Source of the DNA: an uncultured Flavobacteriaceae bacterium | GTDB taxonomy: Bacteria > Bacteroidota > Bacteroidia > Flavobacteriales > Flavobacteriaceae | Reading direction: 5' to 3' | DNA: 50,528 nucleotides | NCBI GenBank assembly: GCA_949372605.1 | Contig: CASIAE010000021.1 | Coordinates: 1-50,528, forward strand | Shown here: one piece after another, positions 23,158-32,345 of the stretch | Layout: every line of letters starts with the position of its first letter | How positions within the stretch are numbered: position 1 is the stretch's first letter | The notes under the pieces: model-generated | What the model was told of the DNA's origin: nothing | Database searches by the model: none | What the model saw: the letters and a program-made list of their open reading frames with translations, nothing else | Translations under genes and position numbers: made by a program

Positions 23158-24631
23158 ATGCTCATGAAAAGAAAAATCACCATTATTGGATCAGGAATTT
23201 CCTCCCTATCTGCAGCTTGTTATCTTGCAAAAGCTGGGAATCAAGTTATAATCTTCGAAAAAAAATAGTCCTGGTGGACGCGCAAAACAAATACACCAAG
23301 ACGGTTTTGTTTTCGACATTGGTCCCCCATGGTATTGGATGCCAGATGTTTTTGAAAAGTTTTTCTCTGACTTTGGAAAAAAACCAAGTGATTATTATCA
23401 GTTGATCGTCTTGATCCTGGCTACCAAGTATATTTTGGAAAAGATGATTATATGATGATTGGCGATTCCTTGGAAAAATATATACAGAATTTGAAAAGGT
23501 TGAAGCTGGAAGTGCTAAGAAATTAAAACTTTTTATAGGAAAGGCCCCTCATAACTATAAAATCGCAATTGATGAGTTGGTTTATCGTCCCGGAATATCA
23601 CTTCTAGAGCTAGTAACTCCTAATACCATTAAAAACTAGGCTATTTTTTTACTACTGTAAAACGAGAAGTTGTTAAGGAATTTAAAGACTCGAAACTGGC
23701 TCAAATACTTCAGTTTCCTGTTTTGTTTCTAGGAACAAAGCCATCCAACACTCCTGCCTTTTATAATTTTATGAATTATGCAGATTTTGGATTAGGCACC
23801 TGGCATCGAAAAGAAGGGATGTACAGCATTGTAAAGGGAATGGTTGTACTTGCCGAAAGCCTTGGAGTTAAAATTGAACTCAACAGTCCTATTGAGTCTA
23901 TTTTGGTAAAAAACAAGAAAGCCTTTGGTGTTATAATTAAAGGGGAAGAAACCTTATCCGATGTGGTTTTAAGTGGCGCCGACTATCCACCATACCGAAA
24001 CACTCCTTGAGCCTGAGCACAGGGCTTACAGTGAGGCCTATTGGTCTAAGAAGGTGTTTGCTCCATCTTCACTGTTGTTCTTTATTGGCTTGGATAAAAA
24101 AGTTAAAAATGTATCCCATCACACCTTGTTTTTGATGTGGATTTTGATGTACACGCCGAAAATATTTATGATGATCCAAAATGGCCAAAAGAGCCTATTT
24201 TTTATGCGAATTTCCCTTCCAAAAGTGATGCTTCAATGGCGCCAAAAGGAAAAGAAGGGTGTTTTTTATTGGTTCCCATTGCTCCAGGATTAGAAGATAC
24301 AGAGTCTTTAAGAGAGAAGTATTTCGAGATTGTATTTCAACGCTTGGAAGAACTGACTGGTCAAAGTTTAAGAAACGATATTTTGTTTAGAAAATCCTTC
24401 TGTGTTAATGATTTCAAATCTGAATATAACTCTTACAAGGGGAATGCCTATGGAATGGCAAACACACTGTTGCAGACCGCTTTTTTAAGACCAAAACTTA
24501 AAAGTAAAAAAGTAGAGAATTTATTTTTCTCGGGTCAACTTACCGTTCCTGGACCAGGAGTGCCACCGGCATTAATGTCTGGTAAATTGGTTGCGGGCTT
24601 AATAGAAAAAGCTACCACCACCAATAGATAA
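23158..24631 (+). pseudogene. crtI: Phytoene desaturase gene disrupted by six single-base indels
   Basis: Read through, the gene gives a complete CrtI of about 490 residues: TIIGSGISSLSAACYLAKAG (FAD site), then GPPWYWMPDVFEKFF, NTPAFYNFMNYADFGLGTWH, KVFAPSSLLFFIGLDKK, EYNSYKGNAYGMANTLLQ and SGQLTVPGPGVPPALMSGKL. The indels are: +A at the A8 run 23258-23265; a lost G near 23404; a lost A at 23474-23478; a lost A at 23631-23635 (gives TAG); +C at 23987-23988; a lost T at 24129-24133. No other stop or obvious missense change is seen, so decay is very recent, or these are sequence errors. No crtB follows; the next gene is convergent. Confidence 0.85.
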
Positions 24632-25448
24632 AAGTAAATTGATCACTCTTCTGTTTAATCACGGAGTCTAGTTTTTTAATATTATTCCCTAGCGTTTGAT
24701 CGTATTCAACAAGCTGTTCTGAAATTTGATCCCATAGCCCCAATCTTTTGAACAAGTTGTATTTTAAAAACCTGTCATCCTGTATATAATTTCTGTTTTT
24801 AATCCAGAAATCAACTTCATAAAGATCGATCTGATCTAATTCATAAATCCATTTATTGGCAACACGTGCTTCAAATTGATCCACGTAAACTTTTTCTTCC
24901 CTATCGGTATTTAAGATCAAATACTTTAAGTCAGTTCCGTCATAGGTGTCGTTGACAAACCTTCCTACTTCTGAACCTAAAAATCGGAATGTTCCATCCA
25001 GTTTAATCGACTCGTAAACCACACGAGGAGGGTTAAAAGGATTATAATTAGTATAAAAAGAAAACGGAGAATAAGGCTCTTCATCTTCTTGATCTAGAAA
25101 AATAAAAACATTCTCATTGTTATCCTCCCACTGATCATAAAGCGCTTTGTAGAGTGCTTTAATCCATTGGTTTTCGTGTATATAATCTTGAGTATAGGTT
25201 TGGATATCTTGCATTTCATCCCTTAAACCAATCAAATTATCAATGTTCGACTCTCGATCTCCATAGTCTTCTCCCTGACTTTCTACACCAAAAGAGACCA
25301 ATACACCAAAAAATACAATCAAAAACTCAACAAATCCTTTTTTGATTCGATCATAGAAGTCCTGAATTGAAAATCGATCTCCAAGAGTGATGATTCGCAT
25401 GAACCAACTCAACTGTTTCTTATCTATTCCTTCTTCTTCTTTCTTCAT
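24612..25448 (-). CDS. Membrane-anchored protein, unknown
   Basis: 278 residues. A short cytoplasmic N-terminus is followed by one hydrophobic helix at about residues 38-54 (FVEFLIVFFGVLVSFGVES) and a large polar domain rich in Asp, Tyr and Trp, with ENNVFIFLDQEDEEPYSP-like acidic segments. The layout (single N-terminal helix, then helical domain with NLIGLRDEMQDIQTY) recalls the DUF6090 group of flavobacterial membrane proteins. It ends in three Trp (YWWW). Its stop lies within the last codons of the crtI pseudogene on the other strand. Function unknown. Confidence 0.6.
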   Translation of the reverse strand: MKKEEEGIDKKQLSWFMRIITLGDRFSIQDFYDRIKKGFVEFLIVFFGVLVSFGVESQGEDYGDRESNIDNLIGLRDEMQDIQTYTQDYIHENQWIKALYKALYDQWEDNNENVFIFLDQEDEEPYSPFSFYTNYNPFNPPRVVYESIKLDGTFRFLGSEVGRFVNDTYDGTDLKYLILNTDREEKVYVDQFEARVANKWIYELDQIDLYEVDFWIKNRNYIQDDRFLKYNLFKRLGLWDQISEQLVEYDQTLGNNIKKLDSVIKQKSDQFTFIYWWW

Positions 25449-25499
25449 AGAAGTTAATTAAATTTTAGTCGAACTAAAGTTAACATAAAATCTACTGTG

Positions 25500-28247
25500 T
25501 TAATTTTTATGAATGAAATTTATTTTTTGGTTAAATATTTCAAGAATAATCTCAAATAAAATTTCTTCAAACTTTGACAGGTTCGCCGCACAAATACCTT
25601 GAGAAACATGGGGATCGCTTTTAATAAATTTAGTAGAGAATTTGATAAAATAGCTGGGTAAATTTCTAAATGAAATGATTCCTGCTTCGACAGCTTTATA
25701 ACTGCTCATAAATTCTGAATGTACATAAGAATATAGCAATATTTGAAATAAATAAGCATAGTCTCTGTTGGTTGAAAGTAACTCCCATTCAGAAATTTTT
25801 AGTTGATTTGGATTTACTAGACCCGTCTTATAATCTATAATCCTCAAGGTCCCATTTAACTCGTCAATGCGATCCACCACACCAATGAGCTTGACAGATT
25901 GTGAAATCCCTGGAATAGAGATTTCCTTTTTGAATTTTTTTTCTAAATGGAGAACCTTTAACTGGTGGCCTTCTTTTACTATCTTTTTCTCCGCGTTTAA
26001 AAGATCAATCACAGATTTTTGAAGTACTTCGAAAATGATATAATTACGACCCGTTCGTTCATTATTTCCGTGATAAATACTCTTGTATCTCTCTTCCATT
26101 AAAGACGGCAACCGATCAAACATAGAATCAAAATCTTCGGTCATTAGTGCTTTTCCGATATAAGGTTTATACAATTTCTCTAACACCTCATGTACCAAAG
26201 TTCCTTTATCCATATTATTAATGGAGTTTTCCATTTTTTGAGCTTCGGAAATCCCTAAAACCCTCTGATAATAGAACGCTAGAGGGTCTCTCAAGTACAA
26301 CGAAAGAGAGGAGGGCGAAAAACCCCTGGCTGCTATGGCATTAAGTTTATTCATTATTTCATCAGTCTTCACAACTGTCGAAATAGGGATGGCTGGTGGC
26401 TGATAGTTTAATGTCAACTGTTGCTCAACAAGCTTATGAGCAGATTGCCTTTCAAAAATAAGCTGATGTAAAAATCGACTCTTTTCGCCGGCATTAAGAC
26501 CATCGCTTTCCGTATTGTATAGCAAATAAACATTTTTTGCTCTTTGGAGTAATCGATAGAAATGATAGGTGTAAATGGCATCATTTTCGACGAAAGTTGG
26601 AATTTCAAATTTTTTCTTTAAGTCAAAAGGTAAAAAAGAAACTGACTTTTTTCCAGCTGGAAGTATTCCCTCATTCAAGTTGGTAATGATGATGTTATCA
26701 AAATCCAAAAGGCGGGTTTCAAGTAAACCCATAAACTGGATTCCCATAAGTGGTTCTCCCACGAAATCAATTTTTTCGGACTTGGTCAACTCTTTGAAAA
26801 TTAACACCAATAATGAAATACTTTTTACAAACGGATGCTTCTGATTGATCAAAATCAATTGATTAAATTTTTGTCTAAATCGCTGAAAATAAGCAAGGTG
26901 TAATAATGCCTCTTCTCCTTTTTGACTTTCTAAAAAAACGATGAACTGTTCAGAGACTTGCACCAGCCGCTCAAGCATATTGGCCACTGTTGTGAAAGGC
27001 TTAAAACAAATAGCACTTAAGGAAACTGAATCTTCTTTGTCTAAGAAAAAAGATGGAGAAACATAACTTAAATTCTTTTTTTGCAACTCAGAAATCGTTT
27101 CTTGTATGTTGATTTTTTTAGATTCAAAAAGCGCATCGCACCATGCGGTATTGAAAAAAGATTGTAGATTTTTAAAATAAAAACTGCCCTTTGAAATATT
27201 GGAATGTAATTTTAAAAAGGTGTCGAAAAAAGTTGCAGCAGTTGTTTCTTCCAATGGATAACCCATCGTTACATTCCATTTTTTCTGGGCAACTGAAAGC
27301 GAAGAAAGTGCAGGAATCAAAAGGGATTCATTCCCCAGCACAACAGCAGTTTTCTCGTCACTCCCTTTAGCTTGAATGCGCTCCGCTAATTGAGCGGCAT
27401 ACTTTGCTTGTGCAATGTTTTTTGTTACTCCAATCAAGTTGATGTTTTTAACCTGGCAAAAATTGTCTTTAAAAACAGGTTTTTTTTCACTTCTTAGCAA
27501 ACTCCATTCCTCATAATACTTCCGAATGAATTTTCCTGCAGAATGAATGCCATCTTCAAAAAAACAACGGTCAATATCCCAAATCACTCTGCCTGCATCT
27601 TGAGAAATAAACTCTTGAATTATTTGAGATTCAGATTTATTTAAAGCATTAAACCCTACAAAAAAATGTTGCTTTTTGTTTCCTTGAGTATAGTGCTCTA
27701 AATTAGCAACAGCCTCTCTAAACAACATTCCCAACATTCCTTTTTGTTGATTGTAAAGCTGATCATTCAGACGTTCGTATAATAGAGGCAATCGTTTCCA
27801 AAAATTGAGATGATTATTAATTAATGGAGTAGATGATTCTTCTTGTGCCCATTCTTGTATTTCATATAGTGAAGTTTGATATTCAAAAAATACTTTGGTA
27901 TCAACAAGATGTGCATCCATTTCATTGAAATCACCAAGCACGGTTGATGCCCAACCCAAAAATTCGTCGAAATCATCCTGTTCCTTGTCCGGAGTATACT
28001 TTTGATAGACCTCATAAAACTCGTATAACGAGTAAATGTGCTCAACTTTCTTTAATCCTGAAAGTTCCTCAACAAAACTTTCAATACTAATAATTTCAGG
28101 AGCAAATTGAGGTTGATCAATTTGAGCCGCCAAGGCATTTTTTAAAAAAAGAGTTGCTCTTCGACTGGGTACAATGATTTTTATTTGCTCAAAAGGGTAC
28201 TTTGAGGAAATGATTTCTTGAGCAACTTCATCTAAAAAACTCTTCAT
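25500..28247 (-). CDS. addB: PD-(D/E)XK nuclease, AddB-like
   Basis: 915 residues. The start has KIIVPSRRATLFLKNALA, an inactivated helicase-like N-terminus as in AddB. The C-terminal nuclease carries GVVDRIDELNGTLRIIDYKTGLV with catalytic Asp and Lys (near residue 804). It works with AddA to resect double-strand breaks for RecA loading. The gene starts four bases after the end of addA, so they are cotranscribed. The usual cysteine cluster of the 4Fe-4S AddB is not visible, since only one Cys is near the C-terminus. Named from its partner and domain order. Confidence 0.82.
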   Translation of the reverse strand: MKSFLDEVAQEIISSKYPFEQIKIIVPSRRATLFLKNALAAQIDQPQFAPEIISIESFVEELSGLKKVEHIYSLYEFYEVYQKYTPDKEQDDFDEFLGWASTVLGDFNEMDAHLVDTKVFFEYQTSLYEIQEWAQEESSTPLINNHLNFWKRLPLLYERLNDQLYNQQKGMLGMLFREAVANLEHYTQGNKKQHFFVGFNALNKSESQIIQEFISQDAGRVIWDIDRCFFEDGIHSAGKFIRKYYEEWSLLRSEKKPVFKDNFCQVKNINLIGVTKNIAQAKYAAQLAERIQAKGSDEKTAVVLGNESLLIPALSSLSVAQKKWNVTMGYPLEETTAATFFDTFLKLHSNISKGSFYFKNLQSFFNTAWCDALFESKKINIQETISELQKKNLSYVSPSFFLDKEDSVSLSAICFKPFTTVANMLERLVQVSEQFIVFLESQKGEEALLHLAYFQRFRQKFNQLILINQKHPFVKSISLLVLIFKELTKSEKIDFVGEPLMGIQFMGLLETRLLDFDNIIITNLNEGILPAGKKSVSFLPFDLKKKFEIPTFVENDAIYTYHFYRLLQRAKNVYLLYNTESDGLNAGEKSRFLHQLIFERQSAHKLVEQQLTLNYQPPAIPISTVVKTDEIMNKLNAIAARGFSPSSLSLYLRDPLAFYYQRVLGISEAQKMENSINNMDKGTLVHEVLEKLYKPYIGKALMTEDFDSMFDRLPSLMEERYKSIYHGNNERTGRNYIIFEVLQKSVIDLLNAEKKIVKEGHQLKVLHLEKKFKKEISIPGISQSVKLIGVVDRIDELNGTLRIIDYKTGLVNPNQLKISEWELLSTNRDYAYLFQILLYSYVHSEFMSSYKAVEAGIISFRNLPSYFIKFSTKFIKSDPHVSQGICAANLSKFEEILFEIILEIFNQKINFIHKN

Positions 28248-28251
28248 CCTT

Positions 28252-31200
28252 TTAAATATTTTTCACCTCTATTTCATCATCTATATAAACTAAATATTTC
28301 TTAAAAACTTTGGTTTCAAAACGATTTAAAACTTCTTCATAATGACGTAATTGATCTTCATGCTTTGGACGGTATTTACCTGTTTTGTAATCGATAATAA
28401 CCCAACCCTCACTTGATTTAACAATCCGGTCTGGCCTAACAAAAGAAGCGTTTGGTACTAAAATATTTTGCTCATTAAAGATAATTGCACCCTTTTTATA
28501 ATAGGGCTTAAGCACTTCATGCGAAGTGACCATATATAATAAATCATTATAATATTCTATCTCATCAATTCTAAACAAACCTTTTTCTACAGCATTTAAA
28601 ACCAAAGGAACTATATCCTCTTCATTAACTATTTCTCCTAACAGATCGTGAATCAAAAGCCCCCTACTCCTTGCCTGATCGTTCTCTTCATTTTCCCCAG
28701 AATAGATCTGAAACCAGAGGTGTTTTTGCCAATGGGTAGAGATTTTAAATTCTGGTAATAAGGGTGAAGTTTTCACTTCTTTCTTTTCTCGCGCCTGTGT
28801 GATTTCTCCCCAGTAAAAAGGGTTTTCTAAGGTTGGATTATACCCTTGATTTTTTACAAAGTGATTGATTAAAGCGGAATAACTTTTAGTAACTTCTATG
28901 TTGTCTTTCTCAAGTGGGCAGATAAGGTACAACTGAGAAATAGCTCGGGTTAAAGCCACATATAATGTGTTTAACGAGTCCATGTGATCTTGCCTCATCT
29001 TATCTTCATAAAACACCTGCCCTTGTTGGCCTAGCAGTTTCAGTTTAGATGAAAAATTAATCCTTCCCCACTCAAAATCATTTCCGTATTCCTCATCGAT
29101 AGGGTACCACATTTTATCATTTAAAGAAACGGATAATTCTTCTTCAGCAAAAGGAATCACAACCACTGGAAATTCGAGGCCTTTTGCTTTATGAATCGTT
29201 AGTATCTTTACAGCATTGATTCCTTCCGGGGTAGAAATATTTACAGCGTTTGCTTTCTGTTCCCAGTAACTGAGGTAACTCACAAAATCAGATTCATTTT
29301 TTAATGCAAACTCAAAAATATTGTCTAAAAAAGCATTGAGATGGGCATCAATAGTTTCTGAAATCTCAAAAGTCTCAATTGCATACTCGATGGCATCGTA
29401 AAGTGAGTTTCTTGAAAAAACATCGAGATTAAACGAGGATTCAAAATCACTATTGATCAAGTTGAAAAATTTATTTTTATCTCCGAAAAGATACTGTTGA
29501 AGTAGGTCGTGATAATCCATTGGAGATTCCTTTTTACTCCATAAAAATTCTAAAACTTCCTTGCGCTGTTCTAAATCATCAGGGGCTATGGACAGCCGCA
29601 AAAGTGCAATTAAAAAAGTTACTTTTTTAGACTGAGATAAGGATAAGGATTCTGACGAAACAAAAGGGATTCCATGCTCTTGAACAATCTCGGCAATCAT
29701 ACTTGCTTGATTCTTTTTCCGAACCAAAACTGCCATTTCTTCCCATAAAAAACCATTTTTTTGTGCTTGCTTTAAACACCTGATGGTTTGTTGCTGATAA
29801 ATCGGAATTGTGTCCTCCTTTTTTCTTGTGTTTTCAATAAAGATTATCTCAACATATCCACCGTCTTTATTGTTTAACTTTTGTTGGGTTTGCTCAGAAT
29901 ACATTGATTTTTGTTGCGCATCTAAAACTTCACCTCCCACAAAAGAGAAAAAATTATTATTAAACGTAACTACTGAATCACAACTCCTGTAGTTGGTATC
30001 TAAGTTTTTAGTTTCAGAAGGGATTTGAAAAGGGGACTGATGATCGAGTAAGTTTAAAAACTGCTGATTGTCTCCCCCTCGCCAGCGATAGATCGCCTGT
30101 TTTGGATCTCCAACTAAAAGTAAAGATCCCAGCTTTTGTTGATCGTCAAGACTTTCCAGCGAATTTGCTATTAATGGGATTAAATTTTGCCATTGTAATC
30201 TAGAAGTGTCCTGAAACTCATCAATAAAATAATATCTGTATTTTTCTCCCAAGCGTTCATAAATATAAGGTACGGGTTGGTTGGCTATTGTTCTGGCAAT
30301 GATTTCATTAAATCGACCCAAAAGCATTTGTTGTTCAGAATTTTGAAAATCTTCTAAGCCTTTTTCCAACTCATTGATCAATGATACGGGAACCCAATAC
30401 TTTATTAAGTCTTTTAAAATCAATACCTTGCCAACCTTCGATTTGGCCTCAAAATACTTCTCGGTAAGTTGCGGCTGAATGCGATCTATGATTTCTTTTT
30501 TATAATCGTCCAAACCTTTCGCATACAATACTTTTTCCACGAGTAAATCAGCGCTCAGCTTGTTACTATAGATACCCTCATAAAAGCCATCGGAATGTTT
30601 TTTGAAATGATTGTAAATGATTCCTTTTCCTAAAAAATCTTCCTTTTCAATTCCATTAGATTTGATGATTTCAAGGGCTTCATTTCCTATTAAGATCAAG
30701 TCTTTTTGCTTTGTTTTTAACGCTACTTCAAACCGTTTTTTTTGCTCTAAAAAATCCTCTAAACTTTTTTCTTTAAGGCCTCTAAGGGGAAGACGATCGT
30801 TTTCGTTAAGCAATAATTTTGAAAAATCATAAAGATCTTTTCCAATATCCCAACTGCGTAATTCTTCTGTTTTTGAAAGACTGAAGGCAACCAAGATTTT
30901 TGTTAAATCTTTATCAACTCCTGCTTTTTCAAGAATACTTTCTGTTAATTGTTCTAATATTTGATCACTTTCAATCACAACTTCAAAACTTAAAGGAATT
31001 TTCAAATCTCGAGCGAAAGTTCTAATTATTTTATGGGTAAAACTATCGAGAGTAATGACTTCAAAAGCTGCATATTCATGTAAGATTATTTTTAAAACAC
31101 GTTTAGATTTGTCCTGTAAAATCTTTTCACTTAAATCAAGGTCTTTGATCAACATTTGATGAATCGTAATAATTTTTTCATTATTTGGATCGCTCGAAAG

Positions 31201-31434
31201 GAAGAATAAGAAATTTAAAATTCTAACTTTCATTTCATTTACTGCCTTATTGGTAAACGTTAAGGCAAGCATTGACCTAAAGGTATAATCAGTTTCGGCC
31301 GAAAGTAACTTTTTTAAATACAGATAAACCAAAGAAAACGTTTTCCCTGATCCTGCTGCTGCATTTATTATTTGAAATGAACCCTGATTCACACTATTTA
31401 TAAATTTATTAAATTTAAGAGATTTCATTCGCAT
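28252..31434 (-). CDS. addA: UvrD-type helicase-nuclease, AddA-like
   Basis: 1,060 residues. Walker A AAAGSGKTFSL at 25-35; Walker B FIDEFQDTSRLQW near 405; LLVGDPKQAIYRWRGGDNQ after it; helicase motifs IV-VI including LTIHKAKGLEFPVVVIP and NTLYVALTRA. The C-terminal nuclease (about 1,010-1,045) has RPDRIV and VIIDYKTGKY. Together these are the AddA arrangement of SF1A helicase plus nuclease. It processes DNA double-strand breaks with AddB, which follows after four bases. Its start is 56 bases from the divergent sodA gene. Confidence 0.9.
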   Translation of the reverse strand: MRMKSLKFNKFINSVNQGSFQIINAAAGSGKTFSLVYLYLKKLLSAETDYTFRSMLALTFTNKAVNEMKVRILNFLFFLSSDPNNEKIITIHQMLIKDLDLSEKILQDKSKRVLKIILHEYAAFEVITLDSFTHKIIRTFARDLKIPLSFEVVIESDQILEQLTESILEKAGVDKDLTKILVAFSLSKTEELRSWDIGKDLYDFSKLLLNENDRLPLRGLKEKSLEDFLEQKKRFEVALKTKQKDLILIGNEALEIIKSNGIEKEDFLGKGIIYNHFKKHSDGFYEGIYSNKLSADLLVEKVLYAKGLDDYKKEIIDRIQPQLTEKYFEAKSKVGKVLILKDLIKYWVPVSLINELEKGLEDFQNSEQQMLLGRFNEIIARTIANQPVPYIYERLGEKYRYYFIDEFQDTSRLQWQNLIPLIANSLESLDDQQKLGSLLLVGDPKQAIYRWRGGDNQQFLNLLDHQSPFQIPSETKNLDTNYRSCDSVVTFNNNFFSFVGGEVLDAQQKSMYSEQTQQKLNNKDGGYVEIIFIENTRKKEDTIPIYQQQTIRCLKQAQKNGFLWEEMAVLVRKKNQASMIAEIVQEHGIPFVSSESLSLSQSKKVTFLIALLRLSIAPDDLEQRKEVLEFLWSKKESPMDYHDLLQQYLFGDKNKFFNLINSDFESSFNLDVFSRNSLYDAIEYAIETFEISETIDAHLNAFLDNIFEFALKNESDFVSYLSYWEQKANAVNISTPEGINAVKILTIHKAKGLEFPVVVIPFAEEELSVSLNDKMWYPIDEEYGNDFEWGRINFSSKLKLLGQQGQVFYEDKMRQDHMDSLNTLYVALTRAISQLYLICPLEKDNIEVTKSYSALINHFVKNQGYNPTLENPFYWGEITQAREKKEVKTSPLLPEFKISTHWQKHLWFQIYSGENEENDQARSRGLLIHDLLGEIVNEEDIVPLVLNAVEKGLFRIDEIEYYNDLLYMVTSHEVLKPYYKKGAIIFNEQNILVPNASFVRPDRIVKSSEGWVIIDYKTGKYRPKHEDQLRHYEEVLNRFETKVFKKYLVYIDDEIEVKNI

Positions 31435-31461
31435 GCTTTACGATTTGAGGAAAATAAATTT

Positions 31462-31469
31462 TATTTTTG
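31462..31469 (+). promoter_or_regulatory. Putative -7 box of sodA (TATTTTTG)
   Basis: A TATTTTTG box 21 bases upstream of the sodA ATG, with TTTG at 31444-31447 as a possible -33 element (spacing 14, somewhat short). It lies in the 56-base gap shared with divergent addA. Confidence 0.5.
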
Positions 31470-31490
31470 TAACTAACTAAAAACTTAATT

Positions 31491-32099
31491 ATGGCTTTTG
31501 AATTACCAAAATTACCTTATGCATACGATGCGCTTGAGCCGCATGTTGACGCAAGAACAATGGAAATACACCATGGCAAACACCACAATGGATATACCAC
31601 TAACCTAAACAACGCACTTGAAGGGTCTGGTATGGAAGGAGAAAGTATAGAAAATGTACTTAAAAACATGGACATGAACAATGGTGCCTTGAGAAACAAT
31701 GCTGGTGGTTTTTACAACCATTCGTTGTTTTGGGAGGTAATGAGTCCGAATGGAGGGGGAAAACCCTCAGGAGCGCTTGCTGACGCAATTGAGTCGACCT
31801 TTGGTTCTTTTGATGCTTTTAAAGATACTTTTTCTAAATCGGCTGCAACAAGATTCGGTTCTGGATGGGCATGGCTATGTGTTCACGAAGGCGGAAAGGT
31901 TGAAGTGTGCTCTTCTGCAAATCAAGACAATCCTATCATGTCGGGTATTGGTTGTGGCGGCAAACCTATTCTTGGAATTGATGTATGGGAACATGCTTAT
32001 TATTTAAATTACCAAAATAGAAGACCTGATTACATTTCTGCATTTTTTAATGTTGTAAATTGGGATAAAGTGAGTGAGTTGTTTGAACAAACAAAATAA
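31491..32099 (+). CDS. sodA: Superoxide dismutase (Fe/Mn)
   Basis: 202 residues, normal length. Metal ligands are visible in order: the HHGKHHNGY segment, [13 protein letters not shown], and [19 protein letters not shown] (Asp and His). The GSGWAWLCV strand and NQDNPIM (Gln near 146) are as in Mn-type or cambialistic enzymes, but metal use cannot be fixed from sequence. It converts superoxide to peroxide in the cytoplasm. A terminator follows 34 bases after its stop; addA is divergent. Confidence 0.95.
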   Translation: MAFELPKLPYAYDALEPHVDARTMEIHHGKHHNGYTTNLNNALEGSGMEGESIENVLKNMDMNNGALRNNAGGFYNHSLFWEVMSPNGGGKPSGALADAIESTFGSFDAFKDTFSKSAATRFGSGWAWLCVHEGGKVEVCSSANQDNPIMSGIGCGGKPILGIDVWEHAYYLNYQNRRPDYISAFFNVVNWDKVSELFEQTK

Positions 32100-32132
32100 G
32101 CCTCATTTTGAATATTTGGGTTTATTGCAAAT

Positions 32133-32160
32133 AAAAAGGGAGAATAAATCCTCCCTTTTT
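32133..32160 (+). terminator. Rho-independent terminator of sodA
   Basis: A perfect 10-bp stem AAAAAGGGAG/CTCCCTTTTT with an 8-base loop, 33 bases after the sodA stop. The T tract is part of the stem on the plus strand, and the A tract gives T on the other, so it could act for both directions. Confidence 0.8.
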
Positions 32161-32345
32161 GCCCCAAATCTTACCATGAACTTAACCTACTTATGTTCTG
32201 GTTTTATAAAATTAGATTTTTACATTAGTTCGTTGTTAAAAAACCGATTAAATCCTTTTAATTCGGATAAAAGACTCGTTTAGAACTTTACATATATAGT
32301 TGAGTAATTTTTTGACTTTTAAATAATCTTTTTCAAAAAGTTATT

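Noticed and set aside
23723-24631. Three overlapping plus-strand frames as separate genes
   Set aside because: They join into one CrtI when six single-base indels are undone, so they are pieces of a single gene.
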